A stretch of DNA of 64,000 bases from Pedobacter heparinus DSM 2366. GTDB lineage: Bacteria; Bacteroidota; Bacteroidia; Sphingobacteriales; Sphingobacteriaceae. The notes beneath the pieces were generated by a model, which was not told the DNA's origin, did no database searches, and saw only the letters and a list, made by a program, of their open reading frames with translations. Location of the stretch: the NCBI RefSeq assembly GCF_000023825.1, contig NC_013061.1:3410001-3474000 (forward strand). Direction: 5' to 3'. The position numbers were made by a program, and so were the translations under genes. Of the stretch, positions 44,212 to 52,924 are shown one piece after another (position 1 is the stretch's first letter; every line of letters begins with the position of its first letter).

Positions 44212-45366
44212 TTATTTAACGGTTAATGTTCTGCCCTCCAGTTTAAAGGTGAGCCCACTCAGTTCCAGAATTTTTAAAATCTTCATCAGACTATATTTTC
44301 GGCTTACTTCTCCTACAAATTCATGGTCTTTAAGATTACCGGAAGCATATACCACATCTACATCATACCATCTTGATATCTGACGCATCAGCTGGGGCAA
44401 ACTTGCGTTATCCAACAGGAAATACCCGTTTTTCCAAGCCATTACAGCAGCAATATCTGCCTCGCGTACTTTAAAACCTCCACCTTTTTCCTTAATTGTC
44501 CCCTGCTCTCCCGGTTTAAGAAAAGCCTCGTCATCTGCATGGACCAATTTTACAGCCCCCTCCAGTAATGTCGTCCTGACCGCTTTTTCGTCCGGATAGG
44601 CCATTATATTAAAGTGCGTTCCCAAAACAAGCACACTTGTTCCCTTTGCGTTCACTGTAAAAGGCATTTTCTCATTTTTAGAAACCTCAAAATACGCCTC
44701 ACCACTCAGCTCTACATTACGCATTTCACCGGTAAATACTGTTGGGAATTTTAAGGAAGAAGCGTCATTTAGCCAGACCTTGGATCCATCGGACAGCAAA
44801 ATCTGGTATTGTCCTCCATTTGGTGTACTGATGCTGTTATACTCCATGGCTGCATTCGCCTGATTTTTGGCGGGCCCCAAAACTTTATAAACCAATTGCC
44901 CGTCAGCTGCTTTAGTGATGGATATACCTGATCGTTTAACCAGATCACCATTGCTGGCATCGGTAAGCGATATTTTAGTACCATTGTTAAGTGTTAAGGT
45001 GGCTTTGTTCCCACCAGGGGGCCTGTCATGAATATGAACTGCTTTTGAATCCTGCTTTTTTGTGACTACGGCTGGATTGAGTTTATAAAAATAAAAACCT
45101 ATTGAAACAGTGATCAGCAGAACTGCTGCAGCCGCATAGTTGAAAAGTGAATAAGATTTTTTCTGTTTTGAGGGTACTTCAATCGCTTCCGAGATGCTTG
45201 TATACATCTCCTTTTCAATTTTCTGTTTTTCTCCCATGGTCAGGGTATCCCAGTCTTCAGCTTTTTGAAAATGCATATAAAGTTGATTGTACTGGGCCAA
45301 TTCTTCAGTCGTAGCTGAGCCAGATTCGATCTTTTCCAGAAGTTTAAACAGTTTTTCCTTTTCCAT
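44212..45366 (-). CDS. FecR-type anti-sigma factor
   Basis: About 385 residues. A cytoplasmic N-terminal sigma-binding helix region (MEKEKLFKLLEKIESG) is followed by one membrane helix (about 75-95; YAAAAVLLITVSIGFYFYKL), a periplasmic FecR domain (STPNGGQYQILLSDGSKVWL, VELSGEAYFEVSKNEKMPFT) and a C-terminal STN-like DUF4974 region (ISRWYDVDVVYAS). An ATG at 45381 is possible too. It transmits the SusC signal to the sigma factor encoded 75 bases upstream. Confidence 0.95.
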   Translation of the reverse strand: MEKEKLFKLLEKIESGSATTEELAQYNQLYMHFQKAEDWDTLTMGEKQKIEKEMYTSISEAIEVPSKQKKSYSLFNYAAAAVLLITVSIGFYFYKLNPAVVTKKQDSKAVHIHDRPPGGNKATLTLNNGTKISLTDASNGDLVKRSGISITKAADGQLVYKVLGPAKNQANAAMEYNSISTPNGGQYQILLSDGSKVWLNDASSLKFPTVFTGEMRNVELSGEAYFEVSKNEKMPFTVNAKGTSVLVLGTHFNIMAYPDEKAVRTTLLEGAVKLVHADDEAFLKPGEQGTIKEKGGGFKVREADIAAVMAWKNGYFLLDNASLPQLMRQISRWYDVDVVYASGNLKDHEFVGEVSRKYSLMKILKILELSGLTFKLEGRTLTVK

Positions 45367-45441
45367 AATATTGGGCGACATATAAGTAAGGCGTTTTAAA
45401 GTACCTTAGCCCCCAAAGGAAAATAAAAAAAATATTTATGC

Positions 45442-46008
45442 TCAGATCAGCGGAAACCAGCAGCTCAGGTTACCCAAAGATCCTTTAAGTTTCTTAAGTG
45501 CAATGGTAATCTGGTTCTCTACTGTTTTTTCCGAAATACCCAGCTTTCTTGCAATCTCTTTATTACTGAGGTGTTCATTGCGGCTCATCTTGAAAATTTC
45601 CCCACATTTATCGGGAAGTGTGCCCACAAATTGGGTAATGAAGCTCTGCAATTCTTTTACCTGAATGTTTTCCTCTATCGTATAACTTTCCGGCAGGCTT
45701 TTAGCAATCTCTAAAAAATTCGCTTTCACCTTATCCTTCCTGATATAGCTGATCATTTTGTACTTCACCGCACTGAGCAGATAACTGTGTACAGTACTGA
45801 TTAAGTTTACTGAATTCCGGTGTTCCCAAAACCAGATAAATATTTCCTGGCAAACATCCATGCAGATTTCCCTGTCCCGGCAAATATTAAATGCACTTTG
45901 ATATAGTTTCTGCCAGTGACGCCGATAAAGCATTTCAAAGCCATGATGATCGTCCTTCCGAATCATTTCCATTAGTTCCTGATCTGAAAATACAAGGTGC
46001 TCCTGCAT
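45442..46008 (-). CDS. ECF RNA polymerase sigma factor of the PUL
   Basis: 188 residues of the Bacteroidetes sigma-70 ECF group. Region 2 is seen in MLYRRHWQKLYQSAFNICRD and VCQEIFIWFWEHR; region 4 in LSNKEIARKLGISEKTVENQ followed by ALKKLKGSL. It should switch on susC and the downstream genes when released by FecR. It is the first gene of the minus-strand locus. Confidence 0.95.
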   Translation of the reverse strand: MQEHLVFSDQELMEMIRKDDHHGFEMLYRRHWQKLYQSAFNICRDREICMDVCQEIFIWFWEHRNSVNLISTVHSYLLSAVKYKMISYIRKDKVKANFLEIAKSLPESYTIEENIQVKELQSFITQFVGTLPDKCGEIFKMSRNEHLSNKEIARKLGISEKTVENQITIALKKLKGSLGNLSCWFPLI

Positions 46009-46035
46009 ATTTGGTATGTTGCTCAGTGCAAGTTA

Positions 46036-46064
46036 CAAAAATAGTCCCGACTTTCTTATGCAAT
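46036..46064 (-). promoter_or_regulatory. Putative promoter of the sigma/FecR genes
   Basis: On the minus strand a TATTTTTG box (46036-46043) fits the Bacteroidota -7 consensus, with ATTG (46061-46064) 17 bases upstream as a -33 element. It lies about 30 bases before the sigma factor start. Confidence 0.45.
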
Positions 46065-46139
46065 TAATTTACCCATGCGGAGAATATACAAATGCGTCTA
46101 ATAAAAATATTAAAATATTCGTCTTCAAACCAAATAAAA

Positions 46140-46214
46140 AAGCCGCCTTTTATAGGCGGCTTGTATTTTTCTTAGGCGTTTTAGCTGGTCAATTTTGCAG
46201 CATCGCGCAAAGCC
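46140..46214. repeat. 75-bp direct repeat, copy A (end of DUF2383-like gene)
   Basis: 72 of 75 bases match 47318-47392. It includes the hairpin AAGCCGCC..GGCGGCTT and the last ~11 codons of the DUF2383-like gene (LRDAAKLTS plus stop, minus strand). The body of that gene is absent here. Confidence 0.85.
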
Positions 46215-46333
46215 AATATCAGGTTGATTACTGCGGCATCAATTGGTATTTTTAGATCATATTAGTTATTTATCCTGGCTAATTATGCCAAATTTATTAG
46301 TTTTAATAGTGCAAACCATTATATTTAATCTAC

Positions 46334-47083
46334 ATGACCAACTATCCACAAATCCTGATCGATATCGAAACCCACAACGTCAGCGGTATCCAACATTATT
46401 TCAAAAATGGAGGCAGTCCGAATGACGTGCTGAACAACCTGCCCCTATTCACCACCATGGTAGAAATGTATAGCCGCGGGCCAAAATTTCACTTTTGCAT
46501 ACAGGCATTTATAAACGCGGGGCTCCAATTTGAAGACGAAGCCTTGCTGGCGGTTCTGGCGGACGATGCAATCAAGCTTGAAAATATCCTAAAGCGAGAC
46601 CATAGTTACATACGAAAAACATATACGCTGTTCCGTAACACCTATACCTCCCTGATAGGTGGCACGCTAATGCATTTTTGTGCAGAATACAATAGTATCG
46701 GTTGTGCTCAGGTATTGTTATCCTACGGAGCAGATGTGAATGCTAAAGCAGCGCTGGATGAGTTTGGTTTCGGGGGGCATACACCCATTTTTCATACGGT
46801 GAATCAAAATGGCAACAGTTCGGCCGACATGCTATATTTTCTATTGGAAAATGAAGCCGATCTGACCCTTACCCTAAAAGGACTGATCTGGGCCAAAGGC
46901 TATGAATGGGAAACCTTTGTTCCTGCCGTCAACCCTATAAGTTATGCTATGATGGGCTCATTGCCGCAATTTCAACGGAAAGAAGAAACCATCGCCGGCA
47001 TAGTATCTTTACTGATAAAGCAGGCTTATGGTATCGAATATACACCACCAAATGTACCCAATTCCTATCTGTCGAAAGGCTAA
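46334..47083 (+). CDS. Ankyrin-repeat protein, 249 aa
   Basis: Ankyrin-type helix pairs are visible: GTLMHFCAEYNSIGCAQVLL followed by SYGADVNAK, then HTPIFHTVNQNGNSSADMLY followed by LENEADLTL. The N-terminal third is helical with weaker repeats (VSGIQHYFKNGGSPNDVLN). No signal peptide; probably a cytoplasmic binding protein. It is the only plus-strand gene between the PUL and the DUF2383-like gene, and sits between the two 75-bp repeats, so it may have been acquired or moved with them. Confidence 0.75.
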   Translation: MTNYPQILIDIETHNVSGIQHYFKNGGSPNDVLNNLPLFTTMVEMYSRGPKFHFCIQAFINAGLQFEDEALLAVLADDAIKLENILKRDHSYIRKTYTLFRNTYTSLIGGTLMHFCAEYNSIGCAQVLLSYGADVNAKAALDEFGFGGHTPIFHTVNQNGNSSADMLYFLLENEADLTLTLKGLIWAKGYEWETFVPAVNPISYAMMGSLPQFQRKEETIAGIVSLLIKQAYGIEYTPPNVPNSYLSKG

Positions 47084-47219
47084 ACTAGCATGCTATAAAC
47101 AGCCAAACCCAGCCGATAAATGGAGCAAAAACCAAAATTACCCCAACAGCCCACCTGCTACACGAGCGCCTGATTTGTTTCTACTTATCACCTTACTATC
47201 TGCTGCTCAATACCTCGGT

Positions 47220-47274
47220 CGTAGCTTGTTCGTAAAAAGTACCCTTTTTATGAGCCAGGTATGCGCAAGCTACG
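47220..47274. repeat. Inverted repeat in a gene-free stretch
   Basis: CGTAGCTTG (47220-47228) and CAAGCTACG (47266-47274) with a 37-base spacer that contains AAAAAGTACCCTTTTTA, itself nearly palindromic. No gene covers 47084-47317; this is the only structure I see there. Confidence 0.5.
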
Positions 47275-47317
47275 AGCAAAGTGCGCCCAAGGACGAAGGT
47301 AGAGCCAGATTTATTAC

Positions 47318-47392
47318 AAGCCGCCTTTTATAGGCGGCTTGTATTTTTCTTAGGAGTTTTAGCTGGTCAGTTTTGCAGCATCACGCAAAGCC
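47318..47392. repeat. 75-bp direct repeat, copy B
   Basis: The parent copy: terminator hairpin (AAGCCGCC / GGCGGCTT, about 47318-47340) and the 3' end of the DUF2383-like gene. Copy A lies 1.18 kb to the left. Confidence 0.85.
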
Positions 47393-47811
47393 TTGATCGC
47401 ATCATGCGCAGATTTGATCTCTTCAGCCTGCCGGCTTACAGTCGACAAAGCTTCGCCCCCCAATTCTCCTTTTTGCAAAGCCAGCTGATAAGCGGCCTTG
47501 ATCGCATCTTCCCCACGTTCTGCTTCATTGAGAATGCTCAACCGGTCATCTCCGCCAAATAACGACTTCACATCTATCCAGGCCCGGTGCAAAGTACCGG
47601 CAATGGTGTTGCCCGTTTCTACCTCTTCACCAAGCCCCGCTACCAATGCAACCAGTTCCTGGCTGAATTTTCTGCTCTGGGTACTGTACTCCTGGAATAT
47701 TGCTTTCAAATCAATATTTTCATCTTTAATGTCTAAAGCCGCTTTCTGGAAACCTTCAATGCGGTCATTATTAATTTCGATCAGCTCATTTAAAATTGTT
47801 GTCGTTTTCAT
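47359..47811 (-). CDS. DUF2383/PA2169-like four-helix-bundle protein
   Basis: The start at 47811 (MKTTTILNELIEINNDRIEG) is used; the frame opens slightly upstream at 47847. About 150 residues, nearly all helical, with the ferritin-like DUF2383 pattern (QEYSTQSRKFSQELVALVAG, AGTLHRAWIDVKSLFGGDDR, LNEAERGEDAIKAAYQLAL). Members are stress-associated proteins of unknown activity, often beside small heat-shock genes, as here (Hsp20 is 550 bases away). The gene ends in repeat copy B. Confidence 0.85.
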   Translation of the reverse strand: MKTTTILNELIEINNDRIEGFQKAALDIKDENIDLKAIFQEYSTQSRKFSQELVALVAGLGEEVETGNTIAGTLHRAWIDVKSLFGGDDRLSILNEAERGEDAIKAAYQLALQKGELGGEALSTVSRQAEEIKSAHDAIKALRDAAKLTS

Positions 47812-47833
47812 AGTCATCTTTCTTGAGTTTATA

Positions 47834-48010
47834 TAACATGCAATCAATCGAATTGTTTTTTCTAGCTGGCAGCTGTTGGTACCGGTAAGCTATACCAATG
47901 GTTATGATCAGGCCAACAGTACAGATGTGAAGTACAATATCAGGTTGACTACTGTTATTGAATTTGACGGGTATGATGCTACATGGATAATGGGCTCAAA
48001 ACACTTATAA
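47834..48010 (+). pseudogene. Headless C-terminal coding remnant
   Basis: After a stop at 47831-47833 the plus strand is open to a TAA at 48008-48010 and reads like real protein (VPVSYTNGYDQANSTDVKYN, then RLTTVIEFDGYDATWIMGSK) but has no start codon. The bases 47936-47954 recur with one change at 46215-46233, directly after repeat copy A. Family unknown. Confidence 0.4.
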
Positions 48011-48304
48011 CGATCTATTCTGCTCCAGATTCAGCTCTTTAAACACTTCTTTAGTAATAATCTTGGTATTATAAGCCAAATGCTCCCAATTACAATGGAG
48101 AATAGATATTGGATAAGGAATCCCATCCTGCCTTTTGGTTAAATCCATACTAATTACCGAATTCTCCATGATTTCCCGCTCACCCCGCATCAAACCAAAA
48201 ATACGTTCGGCGAATTGCTGATCAACGCCCAAATAAAAGCTGGCATAAGTTTCCAAACCTTTAAGGGTTTTCATATTCAGCGAAATCTCAAAAGAAGTTC
48301 CCAT
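48005..48304 (-). CDS. Unknown protein, 99 aa
   Basis: A small soluble protein without signal peptide. It starts with a strand pair (GTSFEISLNMKTLKGLETYA), then a helical middle (DQQFAERIFGLMRGEREIME), and ends with a strand-helix unit. No motif identifies it. Its stop overlaps the end of the coding remnant on the other strand; it is followed upstream by the Hsp20 gene, 60 bases away. Confidence 0.55.
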   Translation of the reverse strand: MGTSFEISLNMKTLKGLETYASFYLGVDQQFAERIFGLMRGEREIMENSVISMDLTKRQDGIPYPISILHCNWEHLAYNTKIITKEVFKELNLEQNRSL

Positions 48305-48364
48305 AATAGAAGATAAAAAAAAGAGCCACCTGATGGCAGCTCTGTAAATTGATTTTACAAAAAA

Positions 48365-48802
48365 TTATTTAATCTCTATCTGACGGCTTACTGCCTTTGC
48401 CTCTTCCCTTTTAGGGATATCAATAGCCAATATACCTTCGTTATAGCTTGCCTGTATGCCGTTTTCATCTGCACTTTCAGGTAAGGTAAATGAACGGACA
48501 AAAGAGCTATAACTATATTCCCGCTTGGCATAGTTTCTTTGCTCCTGCTTATCTTCTGTGCGCTTCTCTACAGAAATATTCAGCACATTCCGTTCAAGAC
48601 TGATTTTGAAATCTTCTTTTTTAAGTCCCGGAGCAGCCAGTTCAACGTGATAGTGGTCCCCCGATTCACTGATGTTGGCCGCAGGTACCCTGGTTACCAT
48701 ACGGTCGGCAAAGAAAGTATCATTGAAAATAGAATCAAAAACATCATTAAAGCCCGGCATTAATGTGTTGTTTTTTTGTGGATTAAATTTAACCAGTGTC
48801 AT
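48365..48802 (-). CDS. Hsp20 small heat-shock protein
   Basis: 145 residues with the alpha-crystallin domain: DHYHVELAAPGLKKEDFKIS, NVLNISVEKRTEDK, and SFTLPESADENGIQASYNEG, followed by the I-x-I-like GILAIDIPKR tail. It acts as an ATP-independent holdase that keeps unfolded proteins soluble. It is preceded by an unusually strong ribosome-binding site (48810-48817), in keeping with high output under stress. Confidence 0.95.
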   Translation of the reverse strand: MTLVKFNPQKNNTLMPGFNDVFDSIFNDTFFADRMVTRVPAANISESGDHYHVELAAPGLKKEDFKISLERNVLNISVEKRTEDKQEQRNYAKREYSYSSFVRSFTLPESADENGIQASYNEGILAIDIPKREEAKAVSRQIEIK

Positions 48803-48809
48803 AGGTTTT

Positions 48810-48817
48810 TCCTCCTT
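48810..48817 (-). promoter_or_regulatory. Strong Shine-Dalgarno before Hsp20
   Basis: AAGGAGGA on the minus strand, seven bases before the ATG. Bacteroidota genes rarely carry such a full Shine-Dalgarno sequence. Confidence 0.7.
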
Positions 48818-49070
48818 AATTTGATTTAATGATTAAAACTTATAATTAATTAAACAATTTGAACTCAAGGTTCGGTAAAAATATGACAACTGAAATGCCA
48901 AATGGATTTTTGCTTAAATTAACAGAAATAATTACAGCATTGCTGAAAAATATTCAGTTTCCGGCTGTCAAAAATTCAGAAATAGCGGGTTCATATCTGT
49001 AATCCATAACAAATGGAAAGGACATTTGCATCAGGAATTGCTGGTTTTGCCAGGCAGGTGTATCAAATAA
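48818..49070. other. Gene-free stretch upstream of Hsp20
   Basis: AT-rich leader of Hsp20 and flank of the tRNA-Ser gene. I see no gene, repeat or clear heat-shock operator (such as a CIRCE inverted repeat) in it. Confidence 0.4.
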
Positions 49071-49104
49071 AAAGGGTTGCTCTTTGTGGAGCAACCCTTT
49101 TTAT
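49071..49104. terminator. Terminator of tRNA-Ser
   Basis: A perfect 12-bp stem (AAAGGGTTGCTC at 49071-49082, GAGCAACCCTTT at 49089-49100) with A and T tracts on the two sides, usable in both directions. Confidence 0.8.
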
Positions 49105-49115
49105 TTAAGCTTTCC

Positions 49116-49208
<93 letters not shown>

Positions 49209-49276
49209 AATTCCCGTTAGCATCCTTGCTGAGGGAGTGCAAATATAGCAACGTGATCGGTGTTTGCAAAAAAAAA

Positions 49277-51358
49277 TTACAGAGTTTGCTGATAATCTAT
49301 ACGCACATGATAAATGCTCATCAGCATTGTCTTGAATATCAGCTTTATAGTTTCCAGATCTTTTAATGTAATATCGCAATTGTCCAACTGGTTTTGCTCC
49401 AGTTTATAATCTATGATCCTTTCAACAAGGTCATTTATACTTTGGGCATCCGGATTTTTCAGGCTCCTTGAAGCTGCTTCTACCGAATCGGCCAGCATCA
49501 GCACCCCTGTTTCTTTAGAAAACGGGATAGGCCCCGGGTACCTGAAAATGTTCTCATCTACAAATTTTTCAGGCGAGTTCTTTAAGAACGACTGATAAAA
49601 ATAATCTACCCGCGTATTGCCATGGTGTGTCCGTATAAAATCAATCACACTCTCCGGCAGCTGGTGCCTGCGGGTAATTTCTATGCCCTTATGCACGTGT
49701 TTAATGATGATCTGGGCACTCTGCTCGTAAGGCAGCTTATCGTGCGGACTCAAAGCGGTATTCTGGTTTTCTATAAAATACTGCGGGTTCTCTATCTTAC
49801 CGATATCATGGTACAGTGCCCCTGCCCTTACCAGCAATGAATTGCCCCCTATTTTAAAAATGGCTGCCTCGGCCAGGTTGGCCACCTGCAGGGAATGCTG
49901 AAAAGTACCTGGTGCTTTAAAAGCCAGCTCCCGCAGCAGCTTGTTATTGGTATTGGTCAGCTCAATCAGGGCCACATCCGAAGTAATGCCAAACATCTTT
50001 TCAAAGGCATAAATAAGCGGGTATGCCAGCAGCGAAAGCAGGACACTTACAATAAATGGCACAAAATTCATCCATTCTATCTGGGTCAGTGATCCTTCCC
50101 TTAGTAAAGCTATACCCAGGAAAGAAACAAAGTAAGCCGAAAGGATAAATAAAGCAGACAACAGCAATTGCTCGCGCTTAATTAAATTTCTGATACTGTA
50201 AATGGCGACCATGCCCGAGGTAACCTGATAAAAAACAAACTCAAAGCTGTTGGCCACAAAAAAACCTGAAATGAGCACCACCAGCAAATGCAGGTAAAGC
50301 GCAAGCCGGGTATCAAACAGGATACGGATAATGATGGGGACAATACAGAACGGTATATAATAAATACTCGGCAGATTGAGTTTAATGGCCCAGGTTAAGG
50401 CCAAAAGCATCGTGGTAATCACCAGCAGGATCAGTGACAGCTGCCGGTTATCGGCAAAAATATCCTTTCTGAACAGCTTAAGAAACACCATCAGCAGGCT
50501 CACGATAAAGCCCACCAGCAAGATCTGGCCCAGATAAACCAGTTTACTGTCGCCTATAGTTTTGGTCTGGGCCTCATAGGCCTCTTTAAAGGAAAGCAGT
50601 TTTTGATATACCTCATCGTCAATCACATTGTCCTTGGAAATGATCAGCTCGCCCTTTTGCACCATCCCCCTGGTGGTAGACAGGCTGCTTACCGTGTTGT
50701 TCTGCACCACAGCAGTCAGCTTTTCATCAAAAACAATATTGGGCTGTAAATGATCCTCCGCCAGGTTCTCTACCACTTCCTCAATTTTCAGGTTAACCGA
50801 TTTAAAGTTATTTTTAAAATAGGCCAGCGCGCTCTGTACCGTAAAAACGTCCTGGGTGTTTACCGTCTTGCTGATGTTGTTGTTCAGCAAAGAAAAATCG
50901 TAATTGGGGTTATTGCTTTTCTGGTGTTTTATGTTGATGGCAATAATCCCTTTGTTATAAATATCCTGTAACAGCTTCAAAGCGCTTTGCCTGTAGCCTG
51001 GTCTTTCATTTTCAGGGAAGGCATTGGTCCTCCATTTCACATCAAATTCATTCAGATACGCCTCTTCTACCGCGTTAAAAAGTTCTCTGTTTAACTTATA
51101 AATTGGCAAAACATTGTCCAATGCATCCTGTTTATCAATGGTAACCTGTGGATTTGTTTTTAAAATGGCAAAACTAAAGGGCGATACCAGGTCTTTGTTC
51201 TTCCAGATCGTACCTTTCTCAAACTCATACCTGAAACGCGGTTGTTTAGGCAAAAAAACCGTTATGATGAGCACTGAAAGCACCATCATAATGTATTTTA
51301 TGTTAGATGAATACTTGCGGTACAATACCTTATGGGAATTCTTTCTGATTTTAGCCAA
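49277..51358 (-). CDS. 7TM-HD family phosphodiesterase (PgpH-like)
   Basis: 693 residues. An N-terminal membrane helix is followed by an extracytoplasmic 7TMR-HDED domain (about 40-270), seven membrane helices (about 275-470) and a cytoplasmic HD domain with HSLQVANLAEAA and LYHDIGKIENPQYFIENQ (the HD metal pair), ending with RTHHGNTRVDYFYQ. This is the PgpH architecture, which hydrolyses cyclic di-AMP in Firmicutes; the Bacteroidota version is inferred to do the same. The start is a TTG at 51358, as no upstream ATG follows the in-frame stop. Confidence 0.9.
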   Translation of the reverse strand: MAKIRKNSHKVLYRKYSSNIKYIMMVLSVLIITVFLPKQPRFRYEFEKGTIWKNKDLVSPFSFAILKTNPQVTIDKQDALDNVLPIYKLNRELFNAVEEAYLNEFDVKWRTNAFPENERPGYRQSALKLLQDIYNKGIIAINIKHQKSNNPNYDFSLLNNNISKTVNTQDVFTVQSALAYFKNNFKSVNLKIEEVVENLAEDHLQPNIVFDEKLTAVVQNNTVSSLSTTRGMVQKGELIISKDNVIDDEVYQKLLSFKEAYEAQTKTIGDSKLVYLGQILLVGFIVSLLMVFLKLFRKDIFADNRQLSLILLVITTMLLALTWAIKLNLPSIYYIPFCIVPIIIRILFDTRLALYLHLLVVLISGFFVANSFEFVFYQVTSGMVAIYSIRNLIKREQLLLSALFILSAYFVSFLGIALLREGSLTQIEWMNFVPFIVSVLLSLLAYPLIYAFEKMFGITSDVALIELTNTNNKLLRELAFKAPGTFQHSLQVANLAEAAIFKIGGNSLLVRAGALYHDIGKIENPQYFIENQNTALSPHDKLPYEQSAQIIIKHVHKGIEITRRHQLPESVIDFIRTHHGNTRVDYFYQSFLKNSPEKFVDENIFRYPGPIPFSKETGVLMLADSVEAASRSLKNPDAQSINDLVERIIDYKLEQNQLDNCDITLKDLETIKLIFKTMLMSIYHVRIDYQQTL

Positions 51359-51557
51359 AGCGATATAAATTGATTATTACTCAAAAATAACACAAATATT
51401 CGTCGTAATGTAATTGTTTTTAAATAGCCGGGTCATGATCATGCGTTTTGATAACGTAAAGCACCGGATTTGCTTTTCATATGCTCCATTTATTTTTAAA
51501 ATTTTTTTTAAACATTTTTAGATCATTTAAATCTTATATAGGTCAAATCGACCTAGC

Positions 51558-51590
51558 AAGGTTCCAGTAAGGTCCTAATAAGGTTCTAAT
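51558..51590. repeat. Three tandem copies of an 11-bp repeat
   Basis: AAGGTTCCAGT, AAGGTCCTAAT and AAGGTTCTAAT run head to tail in the gap before the thiolase gene. They follow a short inverted repeat (AGGTC/GACCT at about 51540-51553). Confidence 0.65.
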
Positions 51591-51703
51591 AAAATATAGC
51601 GCAGTTTTAACACATTTCATCAGGACCAGGCCCTGCGCTTGGCCCCCGGACATTGTAAAAGTTAAATTACCTGGTATTTAACCACCGATAGCCGGTAAAT
51701 ACT

Positions 51704-51711
51704 TAACTTTG
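51704..51711 (+). promoter_or_regulatory. Putative -7 promoter element for thiolase
   Basis: TAACTTTG is an exact match to TAnnTTTG, 25 bases before the thiolase ATG. No clear TTTG -33 element was seen at the correct distance. Confidence 0.5.
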
Positions 51712-51736
51712 TTCATAACTAACTTAAAAACATTAA

Positions 51737-52924
51737 ATGAAAGAAGTAGTCATTGTTTCTGCTGTAAGAACCCCGATTGGAAGTTTTGGAGGCTCATTAT
51801 CGGGCTTTTCTGCTACCCAGCTGGGTGCTTTTGCCATTAAAGCAGCTGTTGAAAGGGCAGGGATTAAGCCGGGAGACATCCAGGAGGTTTATATGGGCAA
51901 TGTGTTATCTGCCGGACTGGGACAGGCGCCCGCCACGCAGGCAGCTAAATTTGCCGGTTTGCCGGATGTACCTTCAACAACAATCAATAAAGTATGTGCA
52001 TCGGGTACCAAGGCCATTATGCTGGCCGCCCAAAGCATAGCCCTGGGCCAGAACGATATCGTTGTGGCGGGTGGTATGGAAAGCATGAGCAATGTGCCCT
52101 ATTACCTGGACAAAGCCAGAAATGGTTACCGGCTGGGGCACGGACAAATTACAGACGGACTGGTAAAAGATGGGCTGTGGGACGTATATAACGATTATCA
52201 CATGGGCGCTGCTGCTGAACTTTGTGCTGCTGAATGTGGCTTTAGCCGCGAAGAGCAAGATGCTTTTGCGATCGGTTCCTACAAAAAATCGCAGGCCGCA
52301 CAAACAGAGGGCAGGTTTAACCAGGAAATTATTGCTGTAGAAGTGAAAGACCGCAAAGGCGATACTACAATGGTAGATAAGGACGAAGAGCCATTTGCCG
52401 TAAAATTTGATAAGATACCTGGCCTTAAACCTGTATTTAAAAAAGATGGTACTGTAACAGCGGCAAATGCGTCGACCTTAAATGATGGCGCTGCTGCACT
52501 GGTTTTAATGAGTGCCGATAAAGCTGCAGCACTGGGTTTAAAGCCCCTGGCTAAAATTTTAGCTTATGCCGATGCCCAGCAGGCACCGGAATGGTTTACC
52601 ACCGCACCGGCAAAAGCCATCCCCCTGGCCTTAAAAAAAGCCGGAAAAAGCATCGCTGATGTTGATTATTTTGAAATCAATGAAGCTTTTTCTGTAGTTT
52701 CGTTAGCAAACAATAAAGAAATGGGTTTAAATGCAGAAAAAGTGAACATTAATGGTGGTGCGGTTTCAATGGGACATCCCCTTGGTGCGTCCGGTGCCAG
52801 GATTGTGGTTACCCTGCTTTCCGTTTTAGCGCAGCAACATGGCAAAATAGGCGTTGCCGGTATTTGTAATGGCGGCGGCGGTGCCAGTGCCCCTGGTAAT
52901 AGAAAACATGAACTAAATGATTAA
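51737..52924 (+). CDS. Acetyl-CoA C-acetyltransferase (thiolase)
   Basis: 395 residues, the normal length of a biosynthetic thiolase. Catalytic residues: the acylated Cys in NKVCASGTKA (C87), the His of GGAVSMGHPLGASGAR and the second Cys of GICNGGGGAS. It condenses two acetyl-CoA to acetoacetyl-CoA or runs the reverse. The stop overlaps the start of the next gene by eight bases, so the two form an operon. Confidence 0.95.
   Translation: MKEVVIVSAVRTPIGSFGGSLSGFSATQLGAFAIKAAVERAGIKPGDIQEVYMGNVLSAGLGQAPATQAAKFAGLPDVPSTTINKVCASGTKAIMLAAQSIALGQNDIVVAGGMESMSNVPYYLDKARNGYRLGHGQITDGLVKDGLWDVYNDYHMGAAAELCAAECGFSREEQDAFAIGSYKKSQAAQTEGRFNQEIIAVEVKDRKGDTTMVDKDEEPFAVKFDKIPGLKPVFKKDGTVTAANASTLNDGAAALVLMSADKAAALGLKPLAKILAYADAQQAPEWFTTAPAKAIPLALKKAGKSIADVDYFEINEAFSVVSLANNKEMGLNAEKVNINGGAVSMGHPLGASGARIVVTLLSVLAQQHGKIGVAGICNGGGGASAPGNRKHELND

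Noticed and set aside
46016..46255. 79-codon frame across repeat copy A
   Set aside because: It covers the sigma promoter, a terminator and the duplicated gene end; not protein-like.
47028..47333. 101-codon frame overlapping the ankyrin gene end and repeat copy B
   Set aside because: Starts inside the ankyrin frame and ends in a terminator repeat; composition does not look coding.
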